Of a stretch of 64,000 nucleotides of DNA, positions 43,501 to 52,500 are shown in pieces; within the stretch, counting starts at the first letter, position 1, and each line of letters begins with the position of its first letter. The translations under genes and the position numbers were made by a program. Source of the DNA: Actinacidiphila paucisporea (GTDB lineage: Bacteria; Actinomycetota; Actinomycetes; Streptomycetales; Streptomycetaceae); contig NZ_FRBI01000007.1 of the NCBI RefSeq assembly GCF_900142575.1, forward strand, positions 240,938-304,937, written 5' to 3'. The notes below the pieces were generated by a model. The model saw only the letters and a program-made list of their open reading frames with translations, searched no databases and had not been told where the DNA came from.

Positions 43501-44469
43501 GTGCGGGTGCCCTCACCCCGACCGCTCCCCACCGGCGCCGTCCCCGCCCCCCGGCCGGAGCGGGGGCTCATCCGCACCTGGACCCCGCCGGGCCCGCTGG
43601 ACGTCCGCCGTACGCTCCTGCCGCTGCGCCGGGGCCCGGCCGACCCGGCGTTCCGTATCGACGCCGACGGCACCGTGTGGCGGGCCAGCCGTACGCCCGC
43701 CGGCGCCGGCACCCTGCGGCTGCGGGGCAGCGCGGCGGCCCTGGAGGCCGAGGCGTGGGGGCCGGGCGCGCAGTGGCTGCTCGACGCCCTGCCGGCGCTG
43801 CTGGGCGGCGACGACGACCCGTCGGCCTTCACCCCGCGGCACCGCGTCGTGCACGAGGCGCACCGGCGCCATCCTGGCCTGCGGCTGACCAGGACCGGGC
43901 TCGTACTGGAGTCGCTGATCCCGTCGGTGCTCGAACAGAAGGTGACCACGGTGGAGGCGTATCGCGCGTGGCGGCTGCTGCTGCTCCAGCACGGCGAGCC
44001 GGCGCCGGGGTCCGCCGGCCGTATGCGGGTGATGCCGGACGCGCGCGGCTGGGCGCGGGTGCCGTCGTGGGACTGGCACTGCGCCGGGGTGGACGACAAG
44101 CGGGCGTCCACGGTGATGCGGGCGGTACGCCTCGGCGGCAGGCTCGACGCGCTGGCGTCGCTGCCCGCGCAGGAGGCCGGCACCCGGCTGCAGAGCGTGA
44201 CCGGCATCGGCCCGTGGACGGCCGCGGAGACGCTCCAGCGCAGCCACGGCGCCCCGGACGCGGTCACGGTCGGCGACCTGCACCTGCCGCACCACATCGG
44301 CTACGCGCTGACCGGCGCCCGGCGCTCCGACGACGCCACGATGCTGGACCTGCTCGCCCCGTACGCGGGCCAGCGCCACCGGGCCACCCGGCTGATCCTG
44401 CTGGCCGCCCCCAGCCCGCCCCGCCACGGCCCCCGGCTGGCCCCGAACCCGCCGACCCGCCACTCCTAG
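43501..44469 (+). CDS. AlkA-like DNA-3-methyladenine glycosylase (HhH-GPD)
   Basis: 322 residues from GTG 43501; GTG 43507, seven bases after the -10-like TACCCT (43494-43499), is an equally good leaderless start. The protein has an N-terminal AlkA-like beta domain, then the helical HhH-GPD domain: E-S-L-I-P-S-V-L-E-Q-K-V (about 139-150), the hairpin L-Q-S-V-T-G-I-G-P-W-T-A and the catalytic aspartate in V-G-D-L-H-L. It removes alkylated bases to start base-excision repair. The stop codon TAG (44467-44469) lies exactly at the left edge of the IS982 element; the protein itself appears complete. Confidence 0.88.
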   Translation: MRVPSPRPLPTGAVPAPRPERGLIRTWTPPGPLDVRRTLLPLRRGPADPAFRIDADGTVWRASRTPAGAGTLRLRGSAAALEAEAWGPGAQWLLDALPALLGGDDDPSAFTPRHRVVHEAHRRHPGLRLTRTGLVLESLIPSVLEQKVTTVEAYRAWRLLLLQHGEPAPGSAGRMRVMPDARGWARVPSWDWHCAGVDDKRASTVMRAVRLGGRLDALASLPAQEAGTRLQSVTGIGPWTAAETLQRSHGAPDAVTVGDLHLPHHIGYALTGARRSDDATMLDLLAPYAGQRHRATRLILLAAPSPPRHGPRLAPNPPTRHS

Positions 44470-45471
44470 ATGAGTGAGTCCAAGGGATGGCCTGCGGACA
44501 TGGCGCGAGGGCGCCCATGGTCAGTGTGTGAAGACAGACTTGGACACCCTCGCGACTGCACTCTATGCCCGGATCGACGACGAGTTGAAGGCTTCGCCGT
44601 GGCTGGCCCCGTGGCGTCCGGCAGTCGGGATCACGCCCACGCTCAGTGATGCCGAGCTTGTCACCCTGGCGGTGATGTCGGCGCTGCTCGGCTGTGTCTC
44701 CGAGCGGCGGTGGCTGCGGCGCGCGGGCCGGGAATTCCGCCACCTGTTCCCGTATCTGCCCCAGCAGTCGGGTTACAACAAGCGGTTGCGTGGCGCGTGT
44801 GAGCTGGTCAGGCGGATGATCAGGGTTCTGGCGCAGGACACCTCGCTGTGGACCGATGACGTGTGGGTGGTCGATTCCACCCCGGTTGGCTGCGGCTGCT
44901 CACGCGAGACCGCGAAACGCTCGGACCTGGCCGGCTGGGCGGAATACGGCTACTGCGCGTCGCACTCCCGGTACTTCTGGGGTCTGCGCCTGCACCTGGT
45001 CTGCACTTTGGGCGGACTGCCGATCCTGTTCGCACTCACCGGTGCGAAGGCCGACGAACGCGAGACCCTGCGCGACATGCTCGACTCCGCGCCAGGGGTC
45101 CAGGCCACCCACCACGGGCAGACGATCATCGGTGACAAGAACTACTACGGACGCGACTTCGAGCACGACCTCACCGAACGTCACCTGGAACTGCTGCGTC
45201 CGGCCCGCAAGGGCGAACCCGAACGGGCCGGCGCGCATCTGCTCAAACCGCTGCGCCAAACCATCGAATCGATCAACCAGACCCTCAAGGGCCAGCTTGA
45301 CCTGGAGCGATACGGCGGCAAGAGCCCGGCGGGCGTAACCGTGCGGGTCCTGTCCCGCATCCTCGCGTTGACCACCGCGATCTGGCTCAACGACAAGACC
45401 GGGCAACCCGTCAAACGATCACTGACCGCATTCGATCACTGACCGCGACAGCACCCCTTGGACTCATTCAT
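44470..45471 (+). mobile_element. IS982-family insertion sequence, complete
   Basis: 1002-base element with one transposase gene. Terminal inverted repeats are 17 bases with one mismatch: ATGAGTGAGTCCAAGGG (44470-44486) and ATGAATGAGTCCAAGGG read inward from 45471. It is flanked on both sides by CTAG (44466-44469 and 45472-45475), either a 4-base target duplication or, because CTAG is self-complementary, an extension of the repeats. Both ends and the transposase are intact, so the copy may be active. It lies between two convergent genes. Confidence 0.88.
44528..45442 (+). CDS. IS982-family transposase
   Basis: 304 residues from GTG 44528. DDE-type transposase: first aspartate in V-W-V-V-D-S-T-P-V-G-C, second in I-I-G-D-K-N-Y-Y-G-R-D-F, and the glutamate in R-Q-T-I-E-S-I-N-Q-T-L-K-G-Q. 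The opening V-K-T-D-L-D-T-L-A-T-A-L is typical of the streptomycete IS982 branch. It catalyses cutting and strand transfer of the element. A longer frame from 44474 would start inside the terminal repeat and is unlikely. Codon use is like that of the host, so recent gain from a relative is probable. Confidence 0.93.
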   Translation: MKTDLDTLATALYARIDDELKASPWLAPWRPAVGITPTLSDAELVTLAVMSALLGCVSERRWLRRAGREFRHLFPYLPQQSGYNKRLRGACELVRRMIRVLAQDTSLWTDDVWVVDSTPVGCGCSRETAKRSDLAGWAEYGYCASHSRYFWGLRLHLVCTLGGLPILFALTGAKADERETLRDMLDSAPGVQATHHGQTIIGDKNYYGRDFEHDLTERHLELLRPARKGEPERAGAHLLKPLRQTIESINQTLKGQLDLERYGGKSPAGVTVRVLSRILALTTAIWLNDKTGQPVKRSLTAFDH

Positions 45472-45497
45472 CTAGGCGCAGCACCGCCCCGCAGGGC

Positions 45498-46814
45498 CTA
45501 CCGGACCGCGACGAAGGCCTCCGCCCCGCGTGGCGGGCGGGCCGGGGGAGTGGCGGACGGGCGGCCGATGGCCACCGCGCCCATCGGGTCCCAGTTCGCC
45601 GGCAGGTCGAGGACCGAGCGGACCACCTCGCGGCAGAACATCGTGGACGACACCCAGGCCGAGCCGAGCTGCTCGCCGGCCAGCGCGACGAGGAAGTTCT
45701 GCACGCCGGCGCCGGTGGCGACGACGAACATCTCGCGCTCCGCCGCGGCACGCCGGGCGTCGGGGTAGGCGTGGGCGCCGTCGGCGACCAGGCACGGCAC
45801 GGCGAGATAGGGCGCCTTGCGCAGGACGTCGCCGCGCCGCAACCGCTTGCCGACGCTCTCTTCGGAGAAGCCGTCCCGCCGCAGGTCCGCCGCCCAGGCG
45901 TCGCGCATGGCGTCGAGCAGCCGCTCGCGCACCGCGGGTGTCTCCAGCAGCACGAAACGCCACGGCGTGGTGTGGTGCGGCGCCGGCGCGGTCACCGCGA
46001 GGGCGACCGCCCGCCGTACGGCCGCGGGGTCCACCGGCTCGTCGGTGAAGTCGCGCACGGTCCGCCGCAGCGACACCGCCTCCCGTACGGCCTCCGACGT
46101 GCCGAGCCGGAACATGTCGTCGGCGGCCCTGCGCACCAGCGGCCTGGCCCCGCGGTCGGCCCCCTCGCCGGCGTCCGGCGGGAGGACGACGCCGGGCAGG
46201 CCGCGGACCACCGCGACCGGGCGGCCGGTCGCCTTGCCCTTGACCAGGTCGCCGGCCGCGGCCAGCTCGTCGGCCGTCGCGGTCACCGTCATGTTCAGCG
46301 GATTGCCGTGCGAGTCCCGGCCGCCGCGCAGGTCGTCGAGGACGGCGACGCCCGCGGCCCCGATCGCCACGTCGGTGAGCCCTTCACGCCAGGGCCGCCC
46401 GAAGGTGTCGGTGACGACGACCCCGACGTTGACGCCGAGGTTCTCGCGCAGCCCGGTCCTGATCCGGCGTGCGGAGGCGTCGGGGTCCTCGGGCAGCAGC
46501 AGCACGGTGCCGGGCGCGGTGTTGGACGCGTCCACGCCGGCCGCGGCCATGACGAAGCCGTGCCGGGTCTCCACGATCCTGGTCGGCCCGCGTCGCGCCA
46601 CCAGCCGTACGGCCTCGGCATCGATCGCGGCCTCCCGGTCGTCGGCGTGCACGAGGCGGCCCTCTGCCTTGCTGACGATCTTGGAGGTGACCAGCAGCAC
46701 GTCGCCGTCGGCCAGTTCGACTCCGGTGGCGGCGATGAGCTTGGCGACGTCCGCGCCGGGCTGGACCTCGCCGATGCCCTCAAGGGCGAAGACCTCGAAG
46801 CGTGCCGCGCTCAT
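45498..46814 (-). CDS. fbiB: Bifunctional F420-0:gamma-glutamyl ligase / nitroreductase-fold reductase FbiB
   Basis: 438 residues. The N-terminal CofE-like domain (about 1-245; [33 protein letters not shown]) adds glutamates to F420-0 with GTP. The C-terminal FMN-binding nitroreductase-like domain (about 255-438; [18 protein letters not shown]) reduces dehydro-F420-0, as shown for mycobacterial FbiB. Together with FbiA it completes coenzyme F420. It overlaps fbiA by ATGA. The 3' end lies 23 bases from the IS982 element. Confidence 0.96.
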   Translation of the reverse strand: MSAARFEVFALEGIGEVQPGADVAKLIAATGVELADGDVLLVTSKIVSKAEGRLVHADDREAAIDAEAVRLVARRGPTRIVETRHGFVMAAAGVDASNTAPGTVLLLPEDPDASARRIRTGLRENLGVNVGVVVTDTFGRPWREGLTDVAIGAAGVAVLDDLRGGRDSHGNPLNMTVTATADELAAAGDLVKGKATGRPVAVVRGLPGVVLPPDAGEGADRGARPLVRRAADDMFRLGTSEAVREAVSLRRTVRDFTDEPVDPAAVRRAVALAVTAPAPHHTTPWRFVLLETPAVRERLLDAMRDAWAADLRRDGFSEESVGKRLRRGDVLRKAPYLAVPCLVADGAHAYPDARRAAAEREMFVVATGAGVQNFLVALAGEQLGSAWVSSTMFCREVVRSVLDLPANWDPMGAVAIGRPSATPPARPPRGAEAFVAVR

Positions 46815-47767
46815 GCCCGTACCTCTTCCGCGAGCGCCAGGGCCTCGCGCGCCATCCGCGTGGTGGCGTCCAGGTCGGTCATCAGCAGCGGGATCGCCCG
46901 GCAGCGGATGCCGGCCGCCTCGATCTGCGGGACGGCGCCCTCGTCGACGGTGTCGACCAGCCAGCCGTCGAGCAGGCCCGAGCCGTAGTGCGCGGCGACC
47001 GCGGCGGCTGTGGACTCCACGCCGACCGCGGCGAGCACCTTGTCCGCCATGCCGCGCACGGGTGCGTCGCCGACGATCGGCGACAGGCCGACCACCGGCA
47101 CCCCGGCCTCGGCGATCGCCTCGCGCACCCCCGGCACGGCCAGGATGGTGCCGATGCTCACCACCGGGTTGGACGGCGGGAAGACGATGACATCGGCCGC
47201 GGCGATCGCTTCGAGGACCCCGGGCGCGGGCTTGGCCGCCTCGGCGCCGACGGGCACGACGGCGTGTGCCGGGACCGCGGCACGCAGCCTCACCCAATAC
47301 TCCTGGAAGTGGATCGCCTTGCGCTCGCCGTCGGTCTCGACCAGGACGTGGGTCTCGACCCGGTCGTCCGACATCGGGATCAGCCGGACGCCCGGCTTCC
47401 AGCGGGCGCACAGCGCCTCGGTGACGGCGCTGAGCGGATAGCCGGCGGCGAGCATCTGGGTGCGCACGATGTGGGTGGCGAAGTCCCGGTCGCCCAGGCC
47501 GAACCACTCGGGTCCCACGCCGTACGCGGCCAGCTCCTCCTTCACGGTGAAGGTCTCGTCGGCCCGGCCCCAGCCCTGCTCCTCGTGGATGCCGCCGCCC
47601 AGGGTGTACATCACGGTGTCGAGGTCAGGGCAGACCTTCAAGCCGAACAGATGGATGTCGTCTCCGGTGTTGCCGATGACGGTGATCTCCGCCTCCGGCG
47701 CCGCTGCCAGCAGGCCGCGCAGAAAGCGCGCCCCGCCGATTCCTCCGGCCAGAACCACGATTCGCAT
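46811..47767 (-). CDS. fbiA: 2-phospho-L-lactate/phosphoenolpyruvate transferase FbiA
   Basis: 318 residues, CofD-like. Transfers the phospholactyl or phosphoenolpyruvyl group from its GDP-activated form to the deazaflavin Fo, giving (dehydro)F420-0. Visible are the nucleotide loop [12 protein letters not shown] (residues 5-16), [11 protein letters not shown] with the metal-binding aspartates, and [13 protein letters not shown] 47767 follows the conserved start M-R-I-V-V-L-A-G-G; upstream in-frame sequence is antisense to the dioxygenase gene. Only 44 bases separate it from the cysteine dioxygenase gene, so cotranscription is probable. Confidence 0.96.
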   Translation of the reverse strand: MRIVVLAGGIGGARFLRGLLAAAPEAEITVIGNTGDDIHLFGLKVCPDLDTVMYTLGGGIHEEQGWGRADETFTVKEELAAYGVGPEWFGLGDRDFATHIVRTQMLAAGYPLSAVTEALCARWKPGVRLIPMSDDRVETHVLVETDGERKAIHFQEYWVRLRAAVPAHAVVPVGAEAAKPAPGVLEAIAAADVIVFPPSNPVVSIGTILAVPGVREAIAEAGVPVVGLSPIVGDAPVRGMADKVLAAVGVESTAAAVAAHYGSGLLDGWLVDTVDEGAVPQIEAAGIRCRAIPLLMTDLDATTRMAREALALAEEVRA

Positions 47768-47811
47768 GGGCCCCAGTCTGTCAGCCCGCCGAAGCGGCCC
47801 GTCGGCTGCGT

Positions 47812-48339
47812 CTACGGCCGCATTGACGCCTGTGCCGGGCCGGCCGCCACCGCGTCGGCCGCCGGGGAGGTGCATGCGTGCGGCGTCATCTCGGTGAGGC
47901 CGGGGAAGTAGACGTGCAGGCTGACCGCCGGCTCCAGGCTGTCGTTGACGACCTCGTGCACGTAGCCGGGCGCGAAGGCGCGCTGGGAGCCGCCGGCGAG
48001 CGTGCGGACGGACTCGCCGCGCGGGCCGAGCGTTCGCTCGCGCAGCGCGCCCTGCAGGACGGTGAGCACGCCGGACGAGCCGCCGTGGTCGTGCAGGCCG
48101 CTGCCCTGGCCCGGGAGCCAGCTGAGCAGCCACACCTCGTAGCCGGGGCCGGTCTGCAGGCGGGCATACCAGCGGGTGGTGGCGTCGTAGCGCACCAGCG
48201 GGGCCCATCGCCCGGGGTCGGCGGCGACGGAGCGGGCGAGTCCGGCGAACTCCGCCACGGTGCCGGGGTGCTGCGGCACCGGGGGGAGGAGGTGGGGCAG
48301 GGCGAGCGGGTCACCGGCGATGGAGACGTCGGAGTACAT
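47812..48339 (-). CDS. Cysteine dioxygenase (cupin)
   Basis: 175 residues. Cupin-fold cysteine dioxygenase: the iron ligands are in G-L-H-D-H-G-G-S-S-G (two histidines, about 82-84) and G-Y-V-H-E-V-V-N-D (third histidine near 128). Fe(II) and O2 convert L-cysteine to cysteine sulfinate, starting cysteine breakdown and limiting free thiol. The start is ATG 48339 with AGGGA (48349-48353) nine bases upstream. Directly upstream is a 32-codon cysteine-rich leader reading frame, and downstream are fbiA and fbiB on the same strand. Other thiol dioxygenase substrates (3-mercaptopropionate) cannot be excluded. Confidence 0.9.
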   Translation of the reverse strand: MYSDVSIAGDPLALPHLLPPVPQHPGTVAEFAGLARSVAADPGRWAPLVRYDATTRWYARLQTGPGYEVWLLSWLPGQGSGLHDHGGSSGVLTVLQGALRERTLGPRGESVRTLAGGSQRAFAPGYVHEVVNDSLEPAVSLHVYFPGLTEMTPHACTSPAADAVAAGPAQASMRP

Positions 48340-48346
48340 GAAGGTG

Positions 48347-48435
48347 TGTCCCTGGGGGTGTGCGCGAGTGGCGGGCGGTGCCAGGACCGGAGGTACGGGC
48401 CCTGGGCAGGGGGCTCAGCGACAGCGGCAGGGACA
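48347..48435 (-). promoter_or_regulatory. Putative cysteine attenuator: leader Cys codons pair with the dioxygenase ribosome-binding site
   Basis: On the minus strand TGTCCCTG (48435 to 48428), made of the third TGT plus CCC TG of the leader frame, is the exact complement of CAGGGACA (48354 to 48347), which contains the dioxygenase ribosome-binding site. Ribosome position on the Cys codons would decide whether this eight-pair helix can form. Inference from sequence only. Confidence 0.45.
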
Positions 48436-48513
48436 ACAACAGTCCTGCGCGAGCGCGACGCAGCAGGACTCGCGGCGGCGGGTCCGGTAGGGCGCGTGGT
48501 GCTCGGCAGGCAT
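48415..48513 (-). CDS. Cysteine-rich leader peptide upstream of cysteine dioxygenase
   Basis: 32 residues, ATG 48513 to TGA 48415, 75 bases before the dioxygenase start. The first 15 residues are His/Arg-rich; cysteines are at positions 17, 18, 25, 26, 27, 29 and 31. Four of the seven Cys codons are TGT, the rarer choice in this GC-rich genome. There is no ribosome-binding site, and a perfect -35 TTGACA lies 32 bases upstream with a weak -10, so a leaderless start is likely. Poly-cysteine leader peptides that are leaderless and regulate sulfur genes are known in mycobacteria. Its role is therefore probably cysteine sensing by ribosome pausing, not a peptide function. Confidence 0.7.
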   Translation of the reverse strand: MPAEHHAPYRTRRRESCCVALAQDCCCPCRCR

Positions 48514-49053
48514 GCACACAAGGAGACCGGTTCGGGCAACCCTCTGTCAACTGGATGTCCGTTATGTCGTCCTTCTTTCACCTGATCCGGCACGGTGAGT
48601 TGCGGAAAGGTTTGTGCGTAGGGATGTGCGGATAGGTGCTGCCACATCCGTGCAACCGCAGCATTCCGGTTACCGGACGCGCCGAGCTGGGAAGCGCGCA
48701 CGCCGTTGCGGTTCGGCGTCGCGCACTTGTCCGAACATTCCCCGCGACGTGTGTTTCTGTGATCGGAATGTGATCCACAACGCTTCATCCGAACGGGCGG
48801 AACGTGGCGCGTCGCCGCAGCGTCTGACGAGGTGTGAGCCGTGGACCGGCCGGACCGCGGTTGACGGATCCAGGCTTTTGGCCCGATAACCACACTTTCC
48901 GTCACGCCTTGGTTCAGCGGAGTGAATAAAGGACCCAATAGCAGATCCCGGCTTGACTGGCCCGGATCGGCGCACTTGTAATTTCACTCGTGTCGTTCAG
49001 CCGCACATGGTGACGGCCACATCACGGGGAAGCACGACAGACGAGGGGCGCGC
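48514..49053. other. Divergent intergenic region between the Cys leader and whiB
   Basis: 540 bases, more AT-rich than its surroundings. It holds the -35 TTGACA (minus strand, 48550-48545) for the leader, an inverted repeat GGATGTG/CACATCC (48622-48628 and 48643-48649), a direct repeat TGTGATC with 11-base period (48758-48764 and 48769-48775), and the whiB promoter (48953-48981). Reading frames here (for example 48614-48889) lack coding bias. Confidence 0.55.
48953..48981 (+). promoter_or_regulatory. whiB promoter
   Basis: TTGACT (48953-48958), 17 bases, TTGTAA (48976-48981), then about 65 bases of leader and GAGGGG before the ATG. The surrounding AT-rich sequence suggests further developmental control sites. 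Confidence 0.45.
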
Positions 49054-49317
49054 ATGACCGAGCAGTTCCAGTTGCTGCTGGCCGAAGAGGCCGACGAGGA
49101 ACTCGGCTGGCAGGAGCGCGCGCTGTGTGCGCAGACCGACCCCGAGTCGTTCTTCCCCGAAAAGGGCGGTTCCACACGTGAGGCGAAGAAGGTCTGCCTC
49201 GCCTGCGAAGTCCGTTCCGACTGCCTCGAATACGCCCTCGCCAACGACGAACGCTTCGGTATCTGGGGCGGCCTGTCGGAAAGGGAGCGCCGCCGCCTGA
49301 AGAAGGGCGTCGTCTGA
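49054..49317 (+). CDS. whiB: WhiB, sporulation regulator with a [4Fe-4S] cluster
   Basis: 87 residues, near-canonical WhiB. Four cysteines at 25, 48, 51 and 57 (C-L-A-C spacing) bind the iron-sulfur cluster, followed by F-G-I-W-G-G and the basic R-E-R-R-R-L-K-K tail that contacts DNA. In Streptomyces WhiB works with WhiA to stop growth and begin septation of aerial hyphae. Length and sequence (E-L-G-W-Q-E-R-A-L-C-A-Q-T-D-P-E-S-F-F) match, from memory, S. coelicolor WhiB almost residue for residue, so it is WhiB itself and not another Wbl paralogue. Confidence 0.95.
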   Translation: MTEQFQLLLAEEADEELGWQERALCAQTDPESFFPEKGGSTREAKKVCLACEVRSDCLEYALANDERFGIWGGLSERERRRLKKGVV

Positions 49318-49572
49318 CCCGCCCCGGCCCCGGCACGGCCCCCGTGAACAGCGGTGGGCCGCCCGCCGGCCGCGCCCCGCACACCCGCCCCGCAGCCTGC
49401 CCGCCGCGTCCCCGGACGCGACCGGTGGGCTGCTGTTGTTCTCACACTGTGGTCCCGCCAGGGCGGTGGCGTCCGCGTGAGCCGTTAGTGTGGGGGGCCG
49501 TCCGAGATGCAACCCCGCCGCGAGCGGGCGCCAGCGTCCACCGCAGTCCAGCGAACCGGGGCCAGAACCTCG

Positions 49573-52500
49573 ATGTCCGTGAACAGCCCAGCACCGGCCG
49601 CTTACCCGGCCGGCACCCCTGAGTTCCCGCGCCATGTCGTGACCGCCGTGCTGGTAGCGCACGACGGCGCGCGCTGGCTGCCCAAGGCCCTCGCAGGTCT
49701 GCTCGCCCAGGACCGCCCGGTCCAGGACGTCGTCGCCGCCGACACAGGCAGCGCCGACGACTCCGCCCGGCTGCTCGCCGAGTCACTGGGCGACCAGCGC
49801 GTCCTGCACCTGGCCCGGCGTACGACCTTCGGCGCCGCCGTCGAGGAGGCCGCGCGCACCGCCGCGCCGCTCACCGCCGAGCAGTTGCCCTATCTGGTCC
49901 GCCGCAGCGGCTGGGACCCCGTCAGCCGCAGCTGGAACGACGACGTCTACGACGAGCCCGACCAGCCGCACGGCGAACCCGTCCAGTGGCTGTGGCTGCT
50001 GCACGACGACTGCGAGCCCGACCCCGGCGCCCTCGCCGGACTGCTGCGGGTCGCCGACAGCTCGCCCTCCGCCGCGATCGTCGGCCCCAAACTGCGCAGC
50101 TGGTTCGACCGCAGGCAGCTGCTCGAAGTCGGCGTCAGCATCGCCCGCAGCGGCCGCCGCTGGACCGCGCTGGAACGCCGCGAGCAGGACCAGGGCCAGC
50201 ACGACCAGGTGCGCCCGGTGCTGTCGGTGTCCTCCGCCGGCATGCTGGTCCGCCGCGACGTGTGGGAGGAGCTGGGCGGCTTCGACCGCCGGCTGCCCCT
50301 GATGCGCGACGACGTCGACTTCTGCTGGCGCGCCCAGGCCGCCGGCCACACCGTCCTCATCGCCCCCGACGCCGTGCTCTGGCACGCCGAGGCCGCCTCC
50401 CGCGAGCGCCGCCCGGTGGACTGCGCCGGCCGCTCCGCCGTCAACCCGCACCGGGTCGACAAGGCCGGCGCCGTCTACACGCTGCTCGCCAACACCCGCG
50501 GGCCCCTGCTGCCGTATGTGGCGCTGCGCATAGTCCTCGGCACGTTGCTGCGCACCGTGGCCTATCTCGTCGGCAAGGTGCCAGGACAGGCCGTCGACGA
50601 GATCGTCGGCCTGCTCAGCGTCCTGCTGCGCCCGGGGCGCCTGCTCAGCGCCCGCCGCCAGCGCGGCAAGGGCGTCGTCCCGCCCTCCGAACTGCGCCCG
50701 CTCTTCCCGCCGCCCGGTGCGACCGTACGTGCCACCGTCGACCAGGTCGTCAGCAATCTCTCCGGCCGCGCCGACGCCTCCTCCGCCGCGGCGGGACGCC
50801 ACGGCGGCGCCGTCGAGTCCGGACCCGGCGACGACGACGGCGGTGAATTCCTGGAGATCGAGCAGTTCGCCCGCCTCAAGCGGATCGCCCGCAAACCGGG
50901 CCCGGTGCTCTTCGCGGTGCTGCTCGTCGTCTCGCTCGCCGCCTGCCGCTCGCTGCTCGGCGGCGGCTCGCTGGCCGGCGGCGCCCTGCTGCCCGCCGAC
51001 CCCGGCGCCTCCGACCTGTGGAGCAGCTACGCCAGGTCCTGGCACGCCCTCGGCACCGGCGGCACCCAGTCCGCACCGCCATACCTCGCCGTACTCGGCC
51101 TGTTCGCGACCGTGCTGTTCGGATCCACCGGCCTCACCCTGACGCTGCTCCTGGTCGCGTCGGTGCCGCTGGCCGGATTCACCGCCTACTTCGCGTCCCG
51201 GCCGCTGGTCGAGTCCCGGCTGCTGCGCGCCTGGGCCTCGGTCGCCTACGCCTTCCTGCCGGCCGCGACCGGCGCCCTGGCGACCGGCAGGCTCGGCACC
51301 GCCGTGCTGGCCATCCTGCTGCCCCTGATGGCCCGCGCAGCGGTCGCCTGTGCGGGGCTCCAGCTCGGCAGCGCGGCACTGGACCGCGGCGCGCGCCCCA
51401 GTTGGCGTGCCACCTGGGCGCTGGCCCTGATGCTCACCTTCACCACCGCCTTCACACCGATCACCTGGCCCATCGCGCTGGTTCTCGCCGCCGCGACCCT
51501 GGCCTGGCGGCTGGCCACCGGCCGCGGCGCGCTGCTCGTACCGCACCTGCTGCGCTTCGCCGCGCTGGTCGTCACCCCGATCGTGCTGCTCGCACCCTGG
51601 TCGCTGACGCTGCTCTCGCACCCCGGCCGGCTGCTGCACGAAGTGGGCCTGCCCTACGGCACCAAGGGCGCGTCCGGCGTCGACCTGCTGCTGCTCAGCC
51701 CCGGCGGCCCCAAGGCCTCCGGCGGGCTGCTGCTGGTCGGCCTGGTGCTGGCCGCCCTCGCCGCGCTGCTGCGCGACACCCGCCGCACCGCGATCACGGC
51801 GGCCTGGGCCGCCGCCGCTGTCGGCCTGCTCTTCGCCGGCATCGAGAACGGCAAGGCGTGGGCGGGACCTGCCACGCTCGTCTACGGCCTCGCACTGCTG
51901 GCGGCCGCCGCGGTCGGGGCGGAAGGCGCCAACGAGCGGATCGCCGCCAGCGGCTTCGGCTGGCGGCAGCCCGTCGCCGGCCTGATCGCGCTCGCCGCCG
52001 CCGCCGCGCCGCTGCTGGCGGCCTTCACCTGGGTCGCGCACGGCGCGGACGGCCCGCTGGACCGCCGCGATCCGCAACAGGTGCCCGCCTTCGTCGCCGA
52101 GGAGAGCACCAGCGGCGACCAGGCCCGCACCCTGGTGCTCAGCGGTACGGAAGGCCACGTCGCCTACGCCCTGGTCCGCGGCGCCGGCGTCCGTATCGGC
52201 GACGCGGAACTGGCCGCGCAGGCCCCGCGGGACGCGGCCCTCGACACCCTCGTCGCCAACCTGGTGGCCGGCTCGGGCGCCGACCAGGGCAGCAGGCTCG
52301 CCGGCTACGCCGTGCGCTACGTCCTCGCGCAGAAGGGCACCCCCCGGGCGCTCGGCCGCGTCATGGACAGCACCCCGGGCCTGTCCCGGGTCAGCCAGGC
52401 CGACGGCAGCGCCCTGTGGCGGGTCGACACGACCGTCTCCCGCATCACGATCACCGCCAAGGGCGCCAAGCCCGTCGCGGTCCCCTCGGGGCGCGTCGAG

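Noticed and set aside
46815..47507. N-terminal extension of FbiB (669-codon frame)
   Set aside because: The extra part is antisense or out of frame over fbiA; FbiB has a good start at 46814 in the ATGA overlap.
48311..48550. 79-codon minus-strand frame from TTG 48550 overlapping the Cys leader
   Set aside because: Contains a few Cys but also runs into the dioxygenase gene in another frame and is Pro/Arg/Leu-rich. The separate 32-codon frame is the better candidate.
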